Below, piece by piece: positions 1-6,456 of a DNA stretch of 10,550 nt. A model generated the notes under the pieces. That model was not told the origin of the DNA. It did no database searches and worked only from the letters and a program-made list of their open reading frames with translations. Numbering within the stretch: position 1 is the first letter of the stretch; every line of letters begins with the position of its first letter. This DNA is from Acidithiobacillus sp. (lineage in GTDB: Bacteria > Pseudomonadota > Gammaproteobacteria > Acidithiobacillales > Acidithiobacillaceae). The stretch lies in NCBI GenBank assembly GCA_027445725.1, contig DAIAVG010000030.1, positions 1 to 10,550 on the forward strand. Direction: 5' to 3'. The translations under genes and the position numbers were made by a program.

Positions 1-847
1 TGGTACCTGCGGGAATAATGGGGCGTCTGCCCACGGCCATCAGAACAACGTCGCCATCCAGTATGTCGGCGTCTTCCGCGCGGATGTAATGTACGCGCCG
101 TCCTCCCTCAGGGGTCACTTCCACTGCCGTCACGTCTACACCGGTGAGGATCCGAATAGCCGGATCCAGCAACGGCGTTAGCAGTGCCACCATGCCCGGA
201 TCCATGCCGTTGAGGAGTTGCTCACCTTTCTGGAGTAGGGTGACCTTGGTACCAAAGGCAGCGAAGAAGGTGGCGGTTTCCAGACCGATATAACCGCCAC
301 CGATGACAATCATCCGCTCCGGGAGGGTTTTGAGGGCAGAGTCAGGTTTATACAGATCATGGCTGGTGAGACAGAGTTCGGACCCGGGGATCGGGGGAAT
401 GAATACATCAGAGCCGCTGGCAATAATAATCTGCGCACAATGGAATCGTTGTTCGCCCTCTGCCGTGCTGACAGCCACTTCGTGGGGGCTGAGAAGTCGC
501 GCATCTCCCTGAATGAGCTTAATATTCGGCGTAGCGGCCAGTTCGGCGGCGTGTTGTTCATAGCGGCGTGCCTGGACGGCATCCTTATGTATGACGACTT
601 CCGCGAAATCGACACGAACGCTGCCCGGCAGGCCACGCTCGGCAAAGCGCTGTTGGGACTGGTAGATTTCGGCGGTTTCCCGAACGGCTTTGGAGGGCAC
701 GCAACCCTCATAAAGACAGTTTCCGCTCATCACCCCTTTGGAATCCACCATGACCACAGAACGTCCCGCTTTAGCCAGTCGAAAAGCGGCGGGATAAGCG
801 CCCCCTCCAGCGCCGATGGTCAACAAGTCAACGTGTTGAATGGCCAC
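1..847 (-). CDS. Dihydrolipoyl dehydrogenase-like FAD/NAD(P) disulfide oxidoreductase (3' part outside window)
   Basis: Class I pyridine nucleotide-disulfide oxidoreductase, probably cytosolic, passing electrons between NAD(P)H and a disulfide or dithiol substrate through FAD and a redox-active cysteine pair. The visible 282 residues show an N-terminal FAD-binding Rossmann motif (GAGGGA, residues 12-17) with an acidic strand end (D35), the redox motif CLYEGCVPSK with C44 and C49, an ASGS motif (143-146), a second Rossmann motif GGGYIG (183-188) for NAD(P), and the second FAD motif ending VGRRP (272-276). The C-terminal dimerisation domain with the catalytic His-Glu pair lies beyond the left edge. 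The GTG start at 845-847 is chosen because GGAGG lies 6 bases upstream and the FAD motif then sits at its normal distance from the N-terminus. No E1/E2 dehydrogenase-complex genes are visible, so a stand-alone reductase (dihydrolipoyl dehydrogenase or a mercuric reductase/glutathione reductase relative) cannot be separated by sequence alone. Confidence 0.85.
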   Translation of the reverse strand, partial: MAIQHVDLLTIGAGGGAYPAAFRLAKAGRSVVMVDSKGVMSGNCLYEGCVPSKAVRETAEIYQSQQRFAERGLPGSVRVDFAEVVIHKDAVQARRYEQHAAELAATPNIKLIQGDARLLSPHEVAVSTAEGEQRFHCAQIIIASGSDVFIPPIPGSELCLTSHDLYKPDSALKTLPERMIVIGGGYIGLETATFFAAFGTKVTLLQKGEQLLNGMDPGMVALLTPLLDPAIRILTGVDVTAVEVTPEGGRRVHYIRAEDADILDGDVVLMAVGRRPIIPAGT

Positions 848-853
848 TGCACA

Positions 854-858
854 CCTCC
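854..858 (-). promoter_or_regulatory. Ribosome binding site fixing the GTG start of the disulfide reductase
   Basis: On the minus strand GGAGG stands 6 bases before GTG at 847. No ATG lies at a sensible position for this reading frame, so this site decides the start. Confidence 0.65.
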
Positions 859-895
859 GTATAGGCAAGTCTAGTTCGTTATGACAGCAAATATT

Positions 896-919
896 CCCGG
901 CTTGCGGTTACTTGCCGGG
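896..919 (-). terminator. Weak hairpin between the CinA-like gene and the disulfide reductase gene
   Basis: CCCGGC and GCCGGG form a perfect 6-bp GC-rich stem around a 12-base loop, 32 bases after the stop codon of the CinA-like gene. The 3' side on the minus strand reads AATATTTG, a poor U-tract, so this may attenuate or stabilise a transcript end rather than terminate strongly. It could also be chance. Confidence 0.3.
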
Positions 920-950
920 TAAAGTTGCCTGAAGGCCGTCGCTGGCCTGA

Positions 951-1703
951 TTACGATTCGAGGAGGCTCAGATCCTGAACTTCGAGTCCCATCAGGTCCA
1001 GGCGCGCCTTCAGGTCGCGAATGGCGACCTGAACGTGCGCCTCTTGCCCCGCCACACCCAACTCGATTTGTGGACCCGTCGCAGTGAAGCTGGGTAGGCT
1101 GGAGAAGCGTATATCTGGATGGGCAGCACAAAAGCTTTCCATGAGAGGGACCAGGTTGCCCTCCCGCGCACTGGGCAAAAGAACCCGTGCCTCTATGTCA
1201 GCCACCAAGGGAGGAAAATACTGCTTCAGCACCCAGTCACTCATGGGCTCCGCCATTTGCGGAAATCCCGGGAAGAAGTATCCATTACCTACGGAAAATC
1301 CCGGCACATTATTGACCGGGTTAGGGATCAGTCTTGCCCCGGCGGGCAGATCGGCCATCCGTACCCGCACCGGTTCCGCCTCGTCGCCGAATTGTTGGCG
1401 GATCAACACCTCCGCCTCAGTGTGTCGGGACAAGGTAACGCCGGCAGCCGCTGCGGCGCAATCGCGGGTCAGGTCGTCGGGCGTTGCGCCTAAACCGCCA
1501 AAGGAGAAAAACGGCACGGATTGCACCATGGCCCAGCGCAACTGGGTCAGCAGAATATCCCGGGTATCGGGCACGATCAGGCACCAGGCGACGCCATAAC
1601 CGCGTCGCGCCAGTTGCTGGCGGCTGCGGAGAAAATGGCGGTCTTCCCGTTTACCGGAGAGTATCTCGGTGCCGACGATCACCAGGCCAACATCTTTGCT
1701 CAT
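951..1703 (-). CDS. CinA N-terminal-like (MoCF/molybdopterin-binding fold) protein
   Basis: Protein of 250 residues whose N-terminal part belongs to the MoCF/CinA-N fold. Visible family marks are VGTEILSGK near residues 10-18, where CinA proteins carry GTE(L/I)L.G, and FGGLGATPDDLT near residue 70, corresponding to the TGGLGPT.DDLT signature. In CinA this domain acts on nucleotide pyrophosphates such as ADP-ribose. The C-terminal NMN-deamidase domain of full-length CinA (total about 400 residues) is absent, so this is the stand-alone form often labelled competence/damage-inducible protein A or molybdopterin-binding protein. The ATG at 1701-1703 overlaps the purN stop by four bases (ATGA), and a GGAGAG sequence lies just upstream inside purN, so its translation is probably coupled to purN. 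The substrate is unknown, and a role in competence or molybdopterin metabolism should not be assumed. Confidence 0.8.
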   Translation of the reverse strand: MSKDVGLVIVGTEILSGKREDRHFLRSRQQLARRGYGVAWCLIVPDTRDILLTQLRWAMVQSVPFFSFGGLGATPDDLTRDCAAAAAGVTLSRHTEAEVLIRQQFGDEAEPVRVRMADLPAGARLIPNPVNNVPGFSVGNGYFFPGFPQMAEPMSDWVLKQYFPPLVADIEARVLLPSAREGNLVPLMESFCAAHPDIRFSSLPSFTATGPQIELGVAGQEAHVQVAIRDLKARLDLMGLEVQDLSLLES

Positions 1704-2365
1704 GGGGAACTCTCCAGAGAAGGGGCAATGGCCTCGCGCGTGGCCATCTGTGGTGGCTCTCGCCACTGGGCGCGCCCGGCGGCGAGAACCACCCGGCCAC
1801 CCAGCAGCCACGCCAGCGCCTGCGGATAAATACGATGTTCTGCGTCGAGCACGCGCGCGGCAAGAGACTGTTCATCATCTGCTGGCAGGACTGCCACGGC
1901 CGCCTGGATGATAATAGGGCCGGCATCCAACTCCGCCGTAACAAAATGGACGCTGGCACCATGCCAGCACACACCCTGCGCCAGCGCCTGGGCATGGGTA
2001 TGCAAGCCGGGAAAGGCGGGAAGCAGGGAAGGGTGGACGTTCAGCATTCTGCCCTCATAGTGCTGAACGAAAGCGGGAGTGAGCTGACGCATGAACCCAG
2101 CCAGCACCACGACATCCGGGGCGTAGTCGTCAATCTGCTTTTGCAGTGCGGCATCGAAGTCTGCCCTGGTCCCATAGTCCCGATGATCGACAGTAAGGGC
2201 AGGAACGCCTGCCGTCATCGCCAGTTCCAGTGCGCTGGCGGCTGGGCGGTTACTGATGACGGCAACGACTTGCGTGTCCGGTATCTGCCCGCTATGGCAA
2301 GCGGCAAGGATGCTTTGCAGGTTGCTTCCCCGGCCGGAAACCAGAATCACCAGCCTTTTAGTCAA
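1700..2365 (-). CDS. purN: Phosphoribosylglycinamide formyltransferase, 10-formyl-THF dependent
   Basis: Transfers a formyl group from 10-formyltetrahydrofolate to glycinamide ribonucleotide, the third step of de novo purine synthesis, in the cytosol. The 221-residue product has the N-terminal phosphate-binding GRGSNLQ motif (residues 11-17), the NVHPSLLP motif with N109 and H111, and D147 in TAELDAGP. These correspond to N106, H108 and D144 of the E. coli enzyme with a constant offset of three. A TTG start at 2363-2365 is chosen because the protein then begins three residues earlier than the E. coli enzyme, and AGGGAG lies about 9 bases upstream within the end of purM. An upstream GTG at 2378-2380 would add five residues and is less likely. 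The start lies inside the purM coding region (8-base overlap) and the stop overlaps the next gene, indicating tight translational coupling in one operon. Confidence 0.93.
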   Translation of the reverse strand: MTKRLVILVSGRGSNLQSILAACHSGQIPDTQVVAVISNRPAASALELAMTAGVPALTVDHRDYGTRADFDAALQKQIDDYAPDVVVLAGFMRQLTPAFVQHYEGRMLNVHPSLLPAFPGLHTHAQALAQGVCWHGASVHFVTAELDAGPIIIQAAVAVLPADDEQSLAARVLDAEHRIYPQALAWLLGGRVVLAAGRAQWREPPQMATREAIAPSLESSP

Positions 2366-3395
2366 GAAAACGTACTCCCTCACCGTCCTGACGTGGCACC
2401 AACTGCCCGACAACGAAGGCCTGCTCACCGTTCTCTGTTATAGATTGCACGGCGGCCTGCCTGGATTCCCAGGGGACCATTGCGACCATGCCGATACCCA
2501 TGTTGAAAACCCGCCGCATTTCCTCCACGGAGACCTGTCCCTGCTCCTGTAACCATTGGAAAATGGCCGGCATTTGCCAGGTCTGGGGATCAATGCGAGC
2601 GGCAAGCGCTGCGGGCAGTGAACGGGGCAAGTTTTCTACCAATCCGCCGCCGGTAATGTGAGAGAGGGCGTGTACCGTAACCGCCTTGCGCAGGGCCTGA
2701 ATGGCATTCACATAAATCCGGGTCGGTTGCAGCAGCAGATCCACCAGCGGCTCACCGTTGATCTGGACATGGGCGTGGGCACCGCTGCGTACGAGAATTT
2801 CCCGAATCAGAGAGTAGCCGTTACTGTGCGGCCCGGACGAGGCAATGCCAATCACCGCATCTCCCTCCCGGCAGGCCGCACCCGTCAGGATATCGGACTT
2901 CTCGACGATACCCACCGCAAAGCCCGCAAGATCATAATGCCCAGCCGCGTACATGCCGGGCATTTCTGCAGTTTCCCCTCCCAGCAAAGCACAGCCAGCC
3001 TGCCGGCAACCCTCGGCTACCCCGGTGATAACCGCTTCGGCTATGGCATTATCCAACTGCCCGCAGGCATAGTAGTCGAGGAACCAGAGGGGCTCAGCGC
3101 CGGGGACGAGGATGTCGTTGACACACATAGCGACCAGATCAATGCCGATGCCGTCATGTCGATTGGCTTCCAGGGCGAGCAACAGCTTGGTGCCCACCCC
3201 ATCGGTGCCTGACACCAGTACCGGCTCGCGATAACCGCCGGGTAGGGCGAACAGTCCGCCGAAACCGCCAATACCGCCGAGCACGCCGGGGCGGTGGGTA
3301 CTTTCGGCAAGGGGCTTGATACGGTCCACCAACGCATTGCCAGCATCGATGTTCACTCCGGCACTGCGATAGGTCAAAGGTTTCGGGGTATCCAC
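2358..3395 (-). CDS. purM: Phosphoribosylformylglycinamidine cyclo-ligase (AIR synthetase)
   Basis: Closes the imidazole ring of FGAM with ATP to give aminoimidazole ribonucleotide, the fifth step of purine synthesis. The 345-residue product equals the usual E. coli length. It carries the ATP-binding signature [10 protein letters not shown] (residues 62-71), the [13 protein letters not shown] stretch (91-103) and [11 protein letters not shown] (139-149), with the C-terminal PurM/AIRS_C lobe beyond. The GTG start at 3393-3395 is supported by GAGGAA six bases upstream and by the exact family length. Reading farther upstream in frame would run through the promoter and the terminator of the preceding gene. 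It is the first gene of the purM-purN-CinA-like operon and has a strong promoter immediately before it. Confidence 0.96.
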   Translation of the reverse strand: MDTPKPLTYRSAGVNIDAGNALVDRIKPLAESTHRPGVLGGIGGFGGLFALPGGYREPVLVSGTDGVGTKLLLALEANRHDGIGIDLVAMCVNDILVPGAEPLWFLDYYACGQLDNAIAEAVITGVAEGCRQAGCALLGGETAEMPGMYAAGHYDLAGFAVGIVEKSDILTGAACREGDAVIGIASSGPHSNGYSLIREILVRSGAHAHVQINGEPLVDLLLQPTRIYVNAIQALRKAVTVHALSHITGGGLVENLPRSLPAALAARIDPQTWQMPAIFQWLQEQGQVSVEEMRRVFNMGIGMVAMVPWESRQAAVQSITENGEQAFVVGQLVPRQDGEGVRFLD

Positions 3396-3401
3396 GGCGA
3401 C

Positions 3402-3407
3402 TTCCTC
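3402..3407 (-). promoter_or_regulatory. Ribosome binding site of purM
   Basis: GAGGAA on the minus strand, 6 bases before the GTG at 3395. It sets a non-ATG start for purM. Confidence 0.6.
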
Positions 3408-3422
3408 AATGGGGTTTTGGTC

Positions 3423-3451
3423 ATGGTATGAGGGCCTCTGGCGCCTGTCAA
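3423..3451 (-). promoter_or_regulatory. Sigma70-type promoter for purM-purN operon
   Basis: On the minus strand a perfect -35 box TTGACA (3446-3451) is followed by a 17-base spacer and a -10 box TACCAT (3423-3428, 4 of 6 consensus bases). The predicted transcript would start near 3416, about 20 bases before the purM GTG, leaving room for the ribosome binding site. It lies after the dismutase terminator, so the purine operon is transcribed independently. I see no clear PurR-like palindrome overlapping it. Confidence 0.75.
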
Positions 3452-3490
3452 AGGGGGCAACCGGCAGAGTCGTGCGGTGAACCGCGTCCA

Positions 3491-3515
3491 ATAAAAAAGA
3501 GCGGCGAACCGCTCT
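3491..3515 (-). terminator. Intrinsic terminator of the superoxide dismutase gene
   Basis: On the minus strand AGAGCGG, the tetraloop TTCG and CCGCTCT form a perfect 7-bp stem (3498-3515), followed by a T-run (TTTTTATT on the DNA). It starts 26 bases past the dismutase stop codon. The UUCG loop and U-tract make a classic rho-independent terminator. Confidence 0.9.
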
Positions 3516-3541
3516 GTTATGCGCCAAATCCCTACAGGTGA

Positions 3542-4159
3542 TCAGAACCGCTTGAAAATCTGTCCACTTTTTGCCGCCTGGAAGCGCGCTTCTACCACGC
3601 CCCAGTTCATGTTCTTGTGAATGGCGGTCAGGTAATCGGCGCGACCGAGCGCTTTCCAGTCTACCATGTAGGCATGCTCGAAGACATCGACGATCACCAG
3701 CGGCACAAAACCGCCCACATTACCGTCTTCATGAAGCTGGACAAAGTGATTATTCATCTGACCGGTGGTGCCATCGTAGTAGGCGATAGCCCAGCCCACG
3801 CTACGGCTCTTGGCGGCAGACATCAGATCCTCATGCCATACCTCAGTGCTGCCAAACTGCTCAGTGACCGCTGCCTTAAAGCCAGGTGCCTGATCGATGC
3901 TGCTGCCGGGCTTCAACTGGGCAAAATAGTACTCGTGTAAAACCATGCCATTATATTCAAAGCCAAAGCGTCGGCGACGGTCTGCATAGGTGAGTGATCC
4001 CGTTTTACCAGCAGCACGCATTTCCGCAAGCTCTTTGCGCAATGCATTGCTTTGATTGACATAACCAACATAAAGCCCCCAGTGATCATTAATCTGGGCA
4101 TCGGAAATGCCATCCAGCCCGCTGGGCCTTAATTCTTCGCGCACGCTGTATTCGGACAT
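3542..4159 (-). CDS. Fe/Mn-family superoxide dismutase, divergent subgroup
   Basis: Converts superoxide to oxygen and hydrogen peroxide. There is no signal peptide, so it is probably cytosolic. The 205-residue length is normal. Metal ligands can be assigned by alignment with E. coli SodB: H26 (in DHWGLY), H75 (in LHEYYF), and D158 and H162 in the signature DVFEHAY. Departures from the classic enzymes: the Lys-His-His run that follows the first ligand is replaced by Leu-Tyr-Val with an apparent one-residue deletion; the signature Trp is Phe (F160); G71 stands where FeSODs carry Gln; and H143 falls where MnSODs carry Gln. Metal preference (Fe, Mn or either) therefore cannot be read off simply. 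The ATG at 4157-4159 is preceded by AGGAG with 8 bases between. The gene is monocistronic, with its own promoter candidate and a strong terminator. Confidence 0.9.
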   Translation of the reverse strand: MSEYSVREELRPSGLDGISDAQINDHWGLYVGYVNQSNALRKELAEMRAAGKTGSLTYADRRRRFGFEYNGMVLHEYYFAQLKPGSSIDQAPGFKAAVTEQFGSTEVWHEDLMSAAKSRSVGWAIAYYDGTTGQMNNHFVQLHEDGNVGGFVPLVIVDVFEHAYMVDWKALGRADYLTAIHKNMNWGVVEARFQAAKSGQIFKRF

Positions 4160-4206
4160 TCGCTATTCTCCTGATTTCAAGTTTAGAACTGAACCAACTT
4201 CGGTAG

Positions 4207-4235
4207 ATTGTAGTCAGTGGCAGAGCTACCTGCAA
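4207..4235 (-). promoter_or_regulatory. Candidate promoter of the superoxide dismutase gene
   Basis: Minus-strand -10 box TACAAT (4207-4212, 5 of 6 consensus) lies 17 bases from a weak -35 box TTGCAG (4230-4235, only TTG matching). Transcription would start near 4200, giving a leader of about 40 bases with AGGAG at 4168-4172. The weak -35 box would suit activation by a regulator. Confidence 0.5.
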
Positions 4236-4254
4236 ACGACCTCCCTATCGTTTG
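4233..4254. repeat. Inverted repeat, possible operator between the dismutase and PgsA-like genes
   Basis: CAAACGA (4233-4239) and TCGTTTG (4248-4254) are perfect 7-base inverted arms around an 8-base centre. The left arm overlaps the candidate -35 box of the dismutase promoter, and the dyad lies 27 bases upstream of the candidate -35 box of the divergent gene. There is no T-run on either side, so it does not look like a terminator. Binding of a dimeric regulator is an inference. Confidence 0.4.
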
Positions 4255-4280
4255 AGTGCTGACTGTGCCCTCGATTTTTC

Positions 4281-4309
4281 TTGACAGTCATCGCACCCTT
4301 GCCTAGCTT
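4281..4309 (+). promoter_or_regulatory. Candidate promoter of the PgsA-like gene/hda operon
   Basis: A perfect -35 box TTGACA (4281-4286), a 17-base spacer and a weaker -10 box TAGCTT (4304-4309, 3 of 6). Transcription would start around 4315-4317, at or just before the ATG at 4317, implying a leaderless or nearly leaderless message. Confidence 0.5.
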
Positions 4310-4316
4310 CACTGCG

Positions 4317-4865
4317 ATGAATCTGCCGAATCTGTTGACCTTGTTACGACTCTTTCTGGTGCCAGTGATCTTCTACGCACTGGCAAAGGGGTTTTTTGCC
4401 GTGGCCCTGATCATTTTTTTGGTGGCGGCGATTACCGATGCACTGGATGGTTGGATAGCCCGCCATTATCATCTTCAGACCTGTTTGGGGGCCGTTCTTG
4501 ATCCGGTAGCGGATAAACTACTCGTAGTGACGACGGTTATCACGCTGACCTGGTTGCAGCGTATTCCTTTGTGGATGACTGTTGCCATTATCTCCCGGGA
4601 CCTGCTGATCGTCGGCGGTAGCCTGCTCTACCTGCTACTGATCGGAAAATTTAGTGTCCGCCCGACGCTGCTGTCGAAATGGAACACCGTGCTACAGTTT
4701 ATCGTCATTGTGCTGGTGTTGTTACAGGCAGCATGCCATTGGCGCATACCGCTGTTGCCAGCCTTCGCTCTGGCGTTCCTGATGGCCGTTGTGTCCGGGG
4801 GGCAGTATGTCTGGGTCTGGAGCCGCAAGGCGATTGCTCAGGAGGGGGACGCGAGCGAATCATGA
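4317..4865 (+). CDS. CDP-alcohol phosphatidyltransferase, PgsA-like
   Basis: Integral inner-membrane enzyme that transfers a phosphatidyl group from CDP-diacylglycerol to an alcohol. By similarity this would be glycerol-3-phosphate, giving phosphatidylglycerophosphate, the precursor of phosphatidylglycerol and cardiolipin. The product has 182 residues, the same as E. coli PgsA, and several hydrophobic membrane segments. The complete family signature is present: D41, D44, G45, A48, R49, G58, D62 and D66, in the spacing DxxDGxxAR-x8-GxxxDxxxD. The ATG at 4317 gives the standard MNLPNLLTLLR N-terminus but has no Shine-Dalgarno sequence. An in-frame TTG at 4281 coincides with the -35 box and is rejected. 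The later SKWNT motif is unlike E. coli PgsA and resembles paralogues I recall next to hda, so the acceptor alcohol is uncertain. The stop overlaps hda (ATGA). Confidence 0.9.
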   Translation: MNLPNLLTLLRLFLVPVIFYALAKGFFAVALIIFLVAAITDALDGWIARHYHLQTCLGAVLDPVADKLLVVTTVITLTWLQRIPLWMTVAIISRDLLIVGGSLLYLLLIGKFSVRPTLLSKWNTVLQFIVIVLVLLQAACHWRIPLLPAFALAFLMAVVSGGQYVWVWSRKAIAQEGDASES

Positions 4866-5575
4866 GGGGGATGCGACAACTTATTCTCCCCTTGGGGGTG
4901 AAGTCACAAGCAACGCTGGAAGGATATTATCCCCATCCGAACGCGGAGGCGCTGCGTGCGGTGCTGAACCTGGTGGCTGAACCGCAGAGCATCTGTCTTT
5001 ACCTTTATGGGCCGGGTGGAGTGGGTAAAAGTCATGTACTGCTGGGGGCAGCCGCCGCGGTTGCCGGATGGGTACCTTATATAGACTGCGGTGATGTCAC
5101 CAATCCGTTCAACGCAATAACGGCTCCAGGGACGTTCTCCAGTCTGGCAGAGGCTCCTCTGTTGTGTCTGGACAATGTTGAAAGCTGGTCGGGTCAGCGC
5201 GATAAGGAAACTTTTTTCTTCGATCTCTATAATGAACGCATGGGTCGCGGGCAACCGATGCTCCTTGCCAGTCGACGGTCACCGCAGTTCACTGACTGGG
5301 TGCTCCCGGACTGGGCAAGTCGGGTGAGTGCGGGTTTGCAATACGCTCTGCGTTTCCCCAGTGATGCGGAGAGAAGTGTCATTTTGCAGGAAATGGCGCA
5401 GCGCCGCGGCCTACAGATTGGCGTGGACGCCGCTCATTATCTATTACGGCATTATCCGCGCGATCTCGGTGCGCTGGATCACTTGTTGAGTGTGCTGGAT
5501 GCCCGGAGTTGGGAGCAACAACGAGAAGTGACCATCCCTTTCATACGCCTTTGTCTGGCTGCGGAGAAATCGTGA
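4862..5575 (+). CDS. hda: DnaA regulatory inactivator Hda (DnaA-like AAA+ protein)
   Basis: Works with the DNA-loaded beta sliding clamp to stimulate hydrolysis of DnaA-bound ATP, preventing repeated initiation of replication. The 237-residue product has a clamp-binding hexapeptide QLILPL at residues 6-11, exactly where E. coli Hda has QLSLPL. It also has Walker A GPGGVGKS (50-57), Walker B LLCLDN with D104 (100-105), a sensor-1 region LLASRRSP, an arginine-finger box with R154 (DWASRV) and a sensor-2 R200 in YPRDLG. There is no DNA-binding domain IV, which separates it from DnaA. The ATG at 4862 overlaps the upstream stop. A second in-frame ATG at 4871 would leave only two residues before the clamp motif and is the alternative start. 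A GGAGG-rich run at 4840-4848 lies rather far upstream, so translational coupling is likely. It shares an operon with a phospholipid synthesis gene. Confidence 0.92.
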   Translation: MRGMRQLILPLGVKSQATLEGYYPHPNAEALRAVLNLVAEPQSICLYLYGPGGVGKSHVLLGAAAAVAGWVPYIDCGDVTNPFNAITAPGTFSSLAEAPLLCLDNVESWSGQRDKETFFFDLYNERMGRGQPMLLASRRSPQFTDWVLPDWASRVSAGLQYALRFPSDAERSVILQEMAQRRGLQIGVDAAHYLLRHYPRDLGALDHLLSVLDARSWEQQREVTIPFIRLCLAAEKS

Positions 5576-6456
5576 TGACCGTAAAAATACCGCCGCGGCA
5601 ATGCTTTCGTCAGAAAGACAAGGTGCTAGAACCCGTTCCCAAAGAAAATGCCAACCGCTGGCAACGCATAGTCCACCGAGTATATCGTGCGTGGCATAGC
5701 TTTTGGCTTGACGACTGTACCGACCGTGCGGGATTGCTCGCTTATACCACGCTTTTTGGTTTGATACCGCTGGCTGTACTGGTCTTCAGTCTGTGGAATC
5801 TGGTGGGGTTCAGCCTGCTCCACCGTGCCCAGGTTGATCATCTGATTTTGCACAGTTTTGTCCCGCGAACGGGGGATGCGATTCTGCGTCAGGTAAACCG
5901 CCTCGCAGCGCGCGGAGCGCAATTGGGTCTGTTTGGCGTGTCAGGATTAGGCGTTACCGCGATTTTTCTGCTTCATGAGGTAGAGCGACATTTCAACGCC
6001 ATCTGGGGCGTCACTCCGACTTGCCTGTGGTGTCGCGTTTTACGCTACGTGGCTATGCTTGTGCTAGGCCCGCTCAGCTTTGCATTCATCCTGCCTCTGC
6101 TGGGTCCCCTGCAGCCCTTACTCGCCTACCTGGCATATATCCCGGTCTTGCCCCCCGTTTTGAGTCATCTGCTTACCCTTCTGGTGGTCACCGTGATGAT
6201 GTCAGTGCTCTACAAAATACTGCCCTCGGCGGTTACGCGCTGGCGGGATGTCTTTGTTGGCGGGGTATCCGCCGCCATCTTGTTTGAAGCCGCCAAGATG
6301 GCGTTGGCGGGTTATCTGCGATTTTCAACCTTTGAAACCATATATGGCGCTTTGGGTGCCTTTCCTATCTTTCTCCTCTGGTTATATATGGCCTGGGCGA
6401 TTGTTTTGTTCGGTGCGGAGATGGCAGTGGCTGCGATAGTCCGTGATAATCATTAG
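5575..6456 (+). CDS. YihY/virulence factor BrkB family inner-membrane protein
   Basis: Polytopic inner-membrane protein of 293 residues. After a basic, soluble N-terminus of about 45 residues come about six hydrophobic segments (roughly 53-79, 117-134, 156-178, 181-213, 225-246 and 259-289). The family signature is present in the C-terminal part: YGALGAFPIFLLWLY (257-271) followed by W.IVLFGAE. The family was once called ribonuclease BN, but that activity belongs to the elaC product in E. coli; the true function of YihY proteins is unsettled. The ATG at 5575 shares one base with the hda stop (TGATG), with GGAG 8 bases upstream. An adjacent in-frame GTG at 5572 cannot be excluded. It is the last gene of the operon, and no convincing terminator follows before the yceD promoter candidate. 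Confidence 0.88.
   Translation: MTVKIPPRQCFRQKDKVLEPVPKENANRWQRIVHRVYRAWHSFWLDDCTDRAGLLAYTTLFGLIPLAVLVFSLWNLVGFSLLHRAQVDHLILHSFVPRTGDAILRQVNRLAARGAQLGLFGVSGLGVTAIFLLHEVERHFNAIWGVTPTCLWCRVLRYVAMLVLGPLSFAFILPLLGPLQPLLAYLAYIPVLPPVLSHLLTLLVVTVMMSVLYKILPSAVTRWRDVFVGGVSAAILFEAAKMALAGYLRFSTFETIYGALGAFPIFLLWLYMAWAIVLFGAEMAVAAIVRDNH

Noticed and set aside
1484..2443. A 319-codon plus-strand frame across the CinA-like gene and purN
   Set aside because: The opposite strand encodes two well-recognised proteins with conserved motifs. The plus-strand product is low in hydrophobic pattern and resembles no family I know.
4202..4230. GGTAG/CTACC 5-base inverted pair in the dismutase promoter region
   Set aside because: The arms are short and 19 bases apart, so this is expected by chance. 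The neighbouring 7+7 dyad is stronger.
4281..4316. Upstream TTG start that would extend the PgsA-like protein by 12 residues
   Set aside because: The TTG is part of a perfect -35 box, has no ribosome site, and the extension precedes a canonical family N-terminus.
4679..4861. Extended N-terminus for Hda inside the upstream gene
   Set aside because: The extension overlaps conserved coding sequence of the PgsA-like gene. Starting at 4862 puts the clamp motif at the same position as in E. coli Hda.
5575..6456. Annotation as ribonuclease BN
   Set aside because: That name is historical for the YihY family. The nuclease activity belongs to the unrelated elaC product, and this protein is a membrane protein without nuclease motifs.
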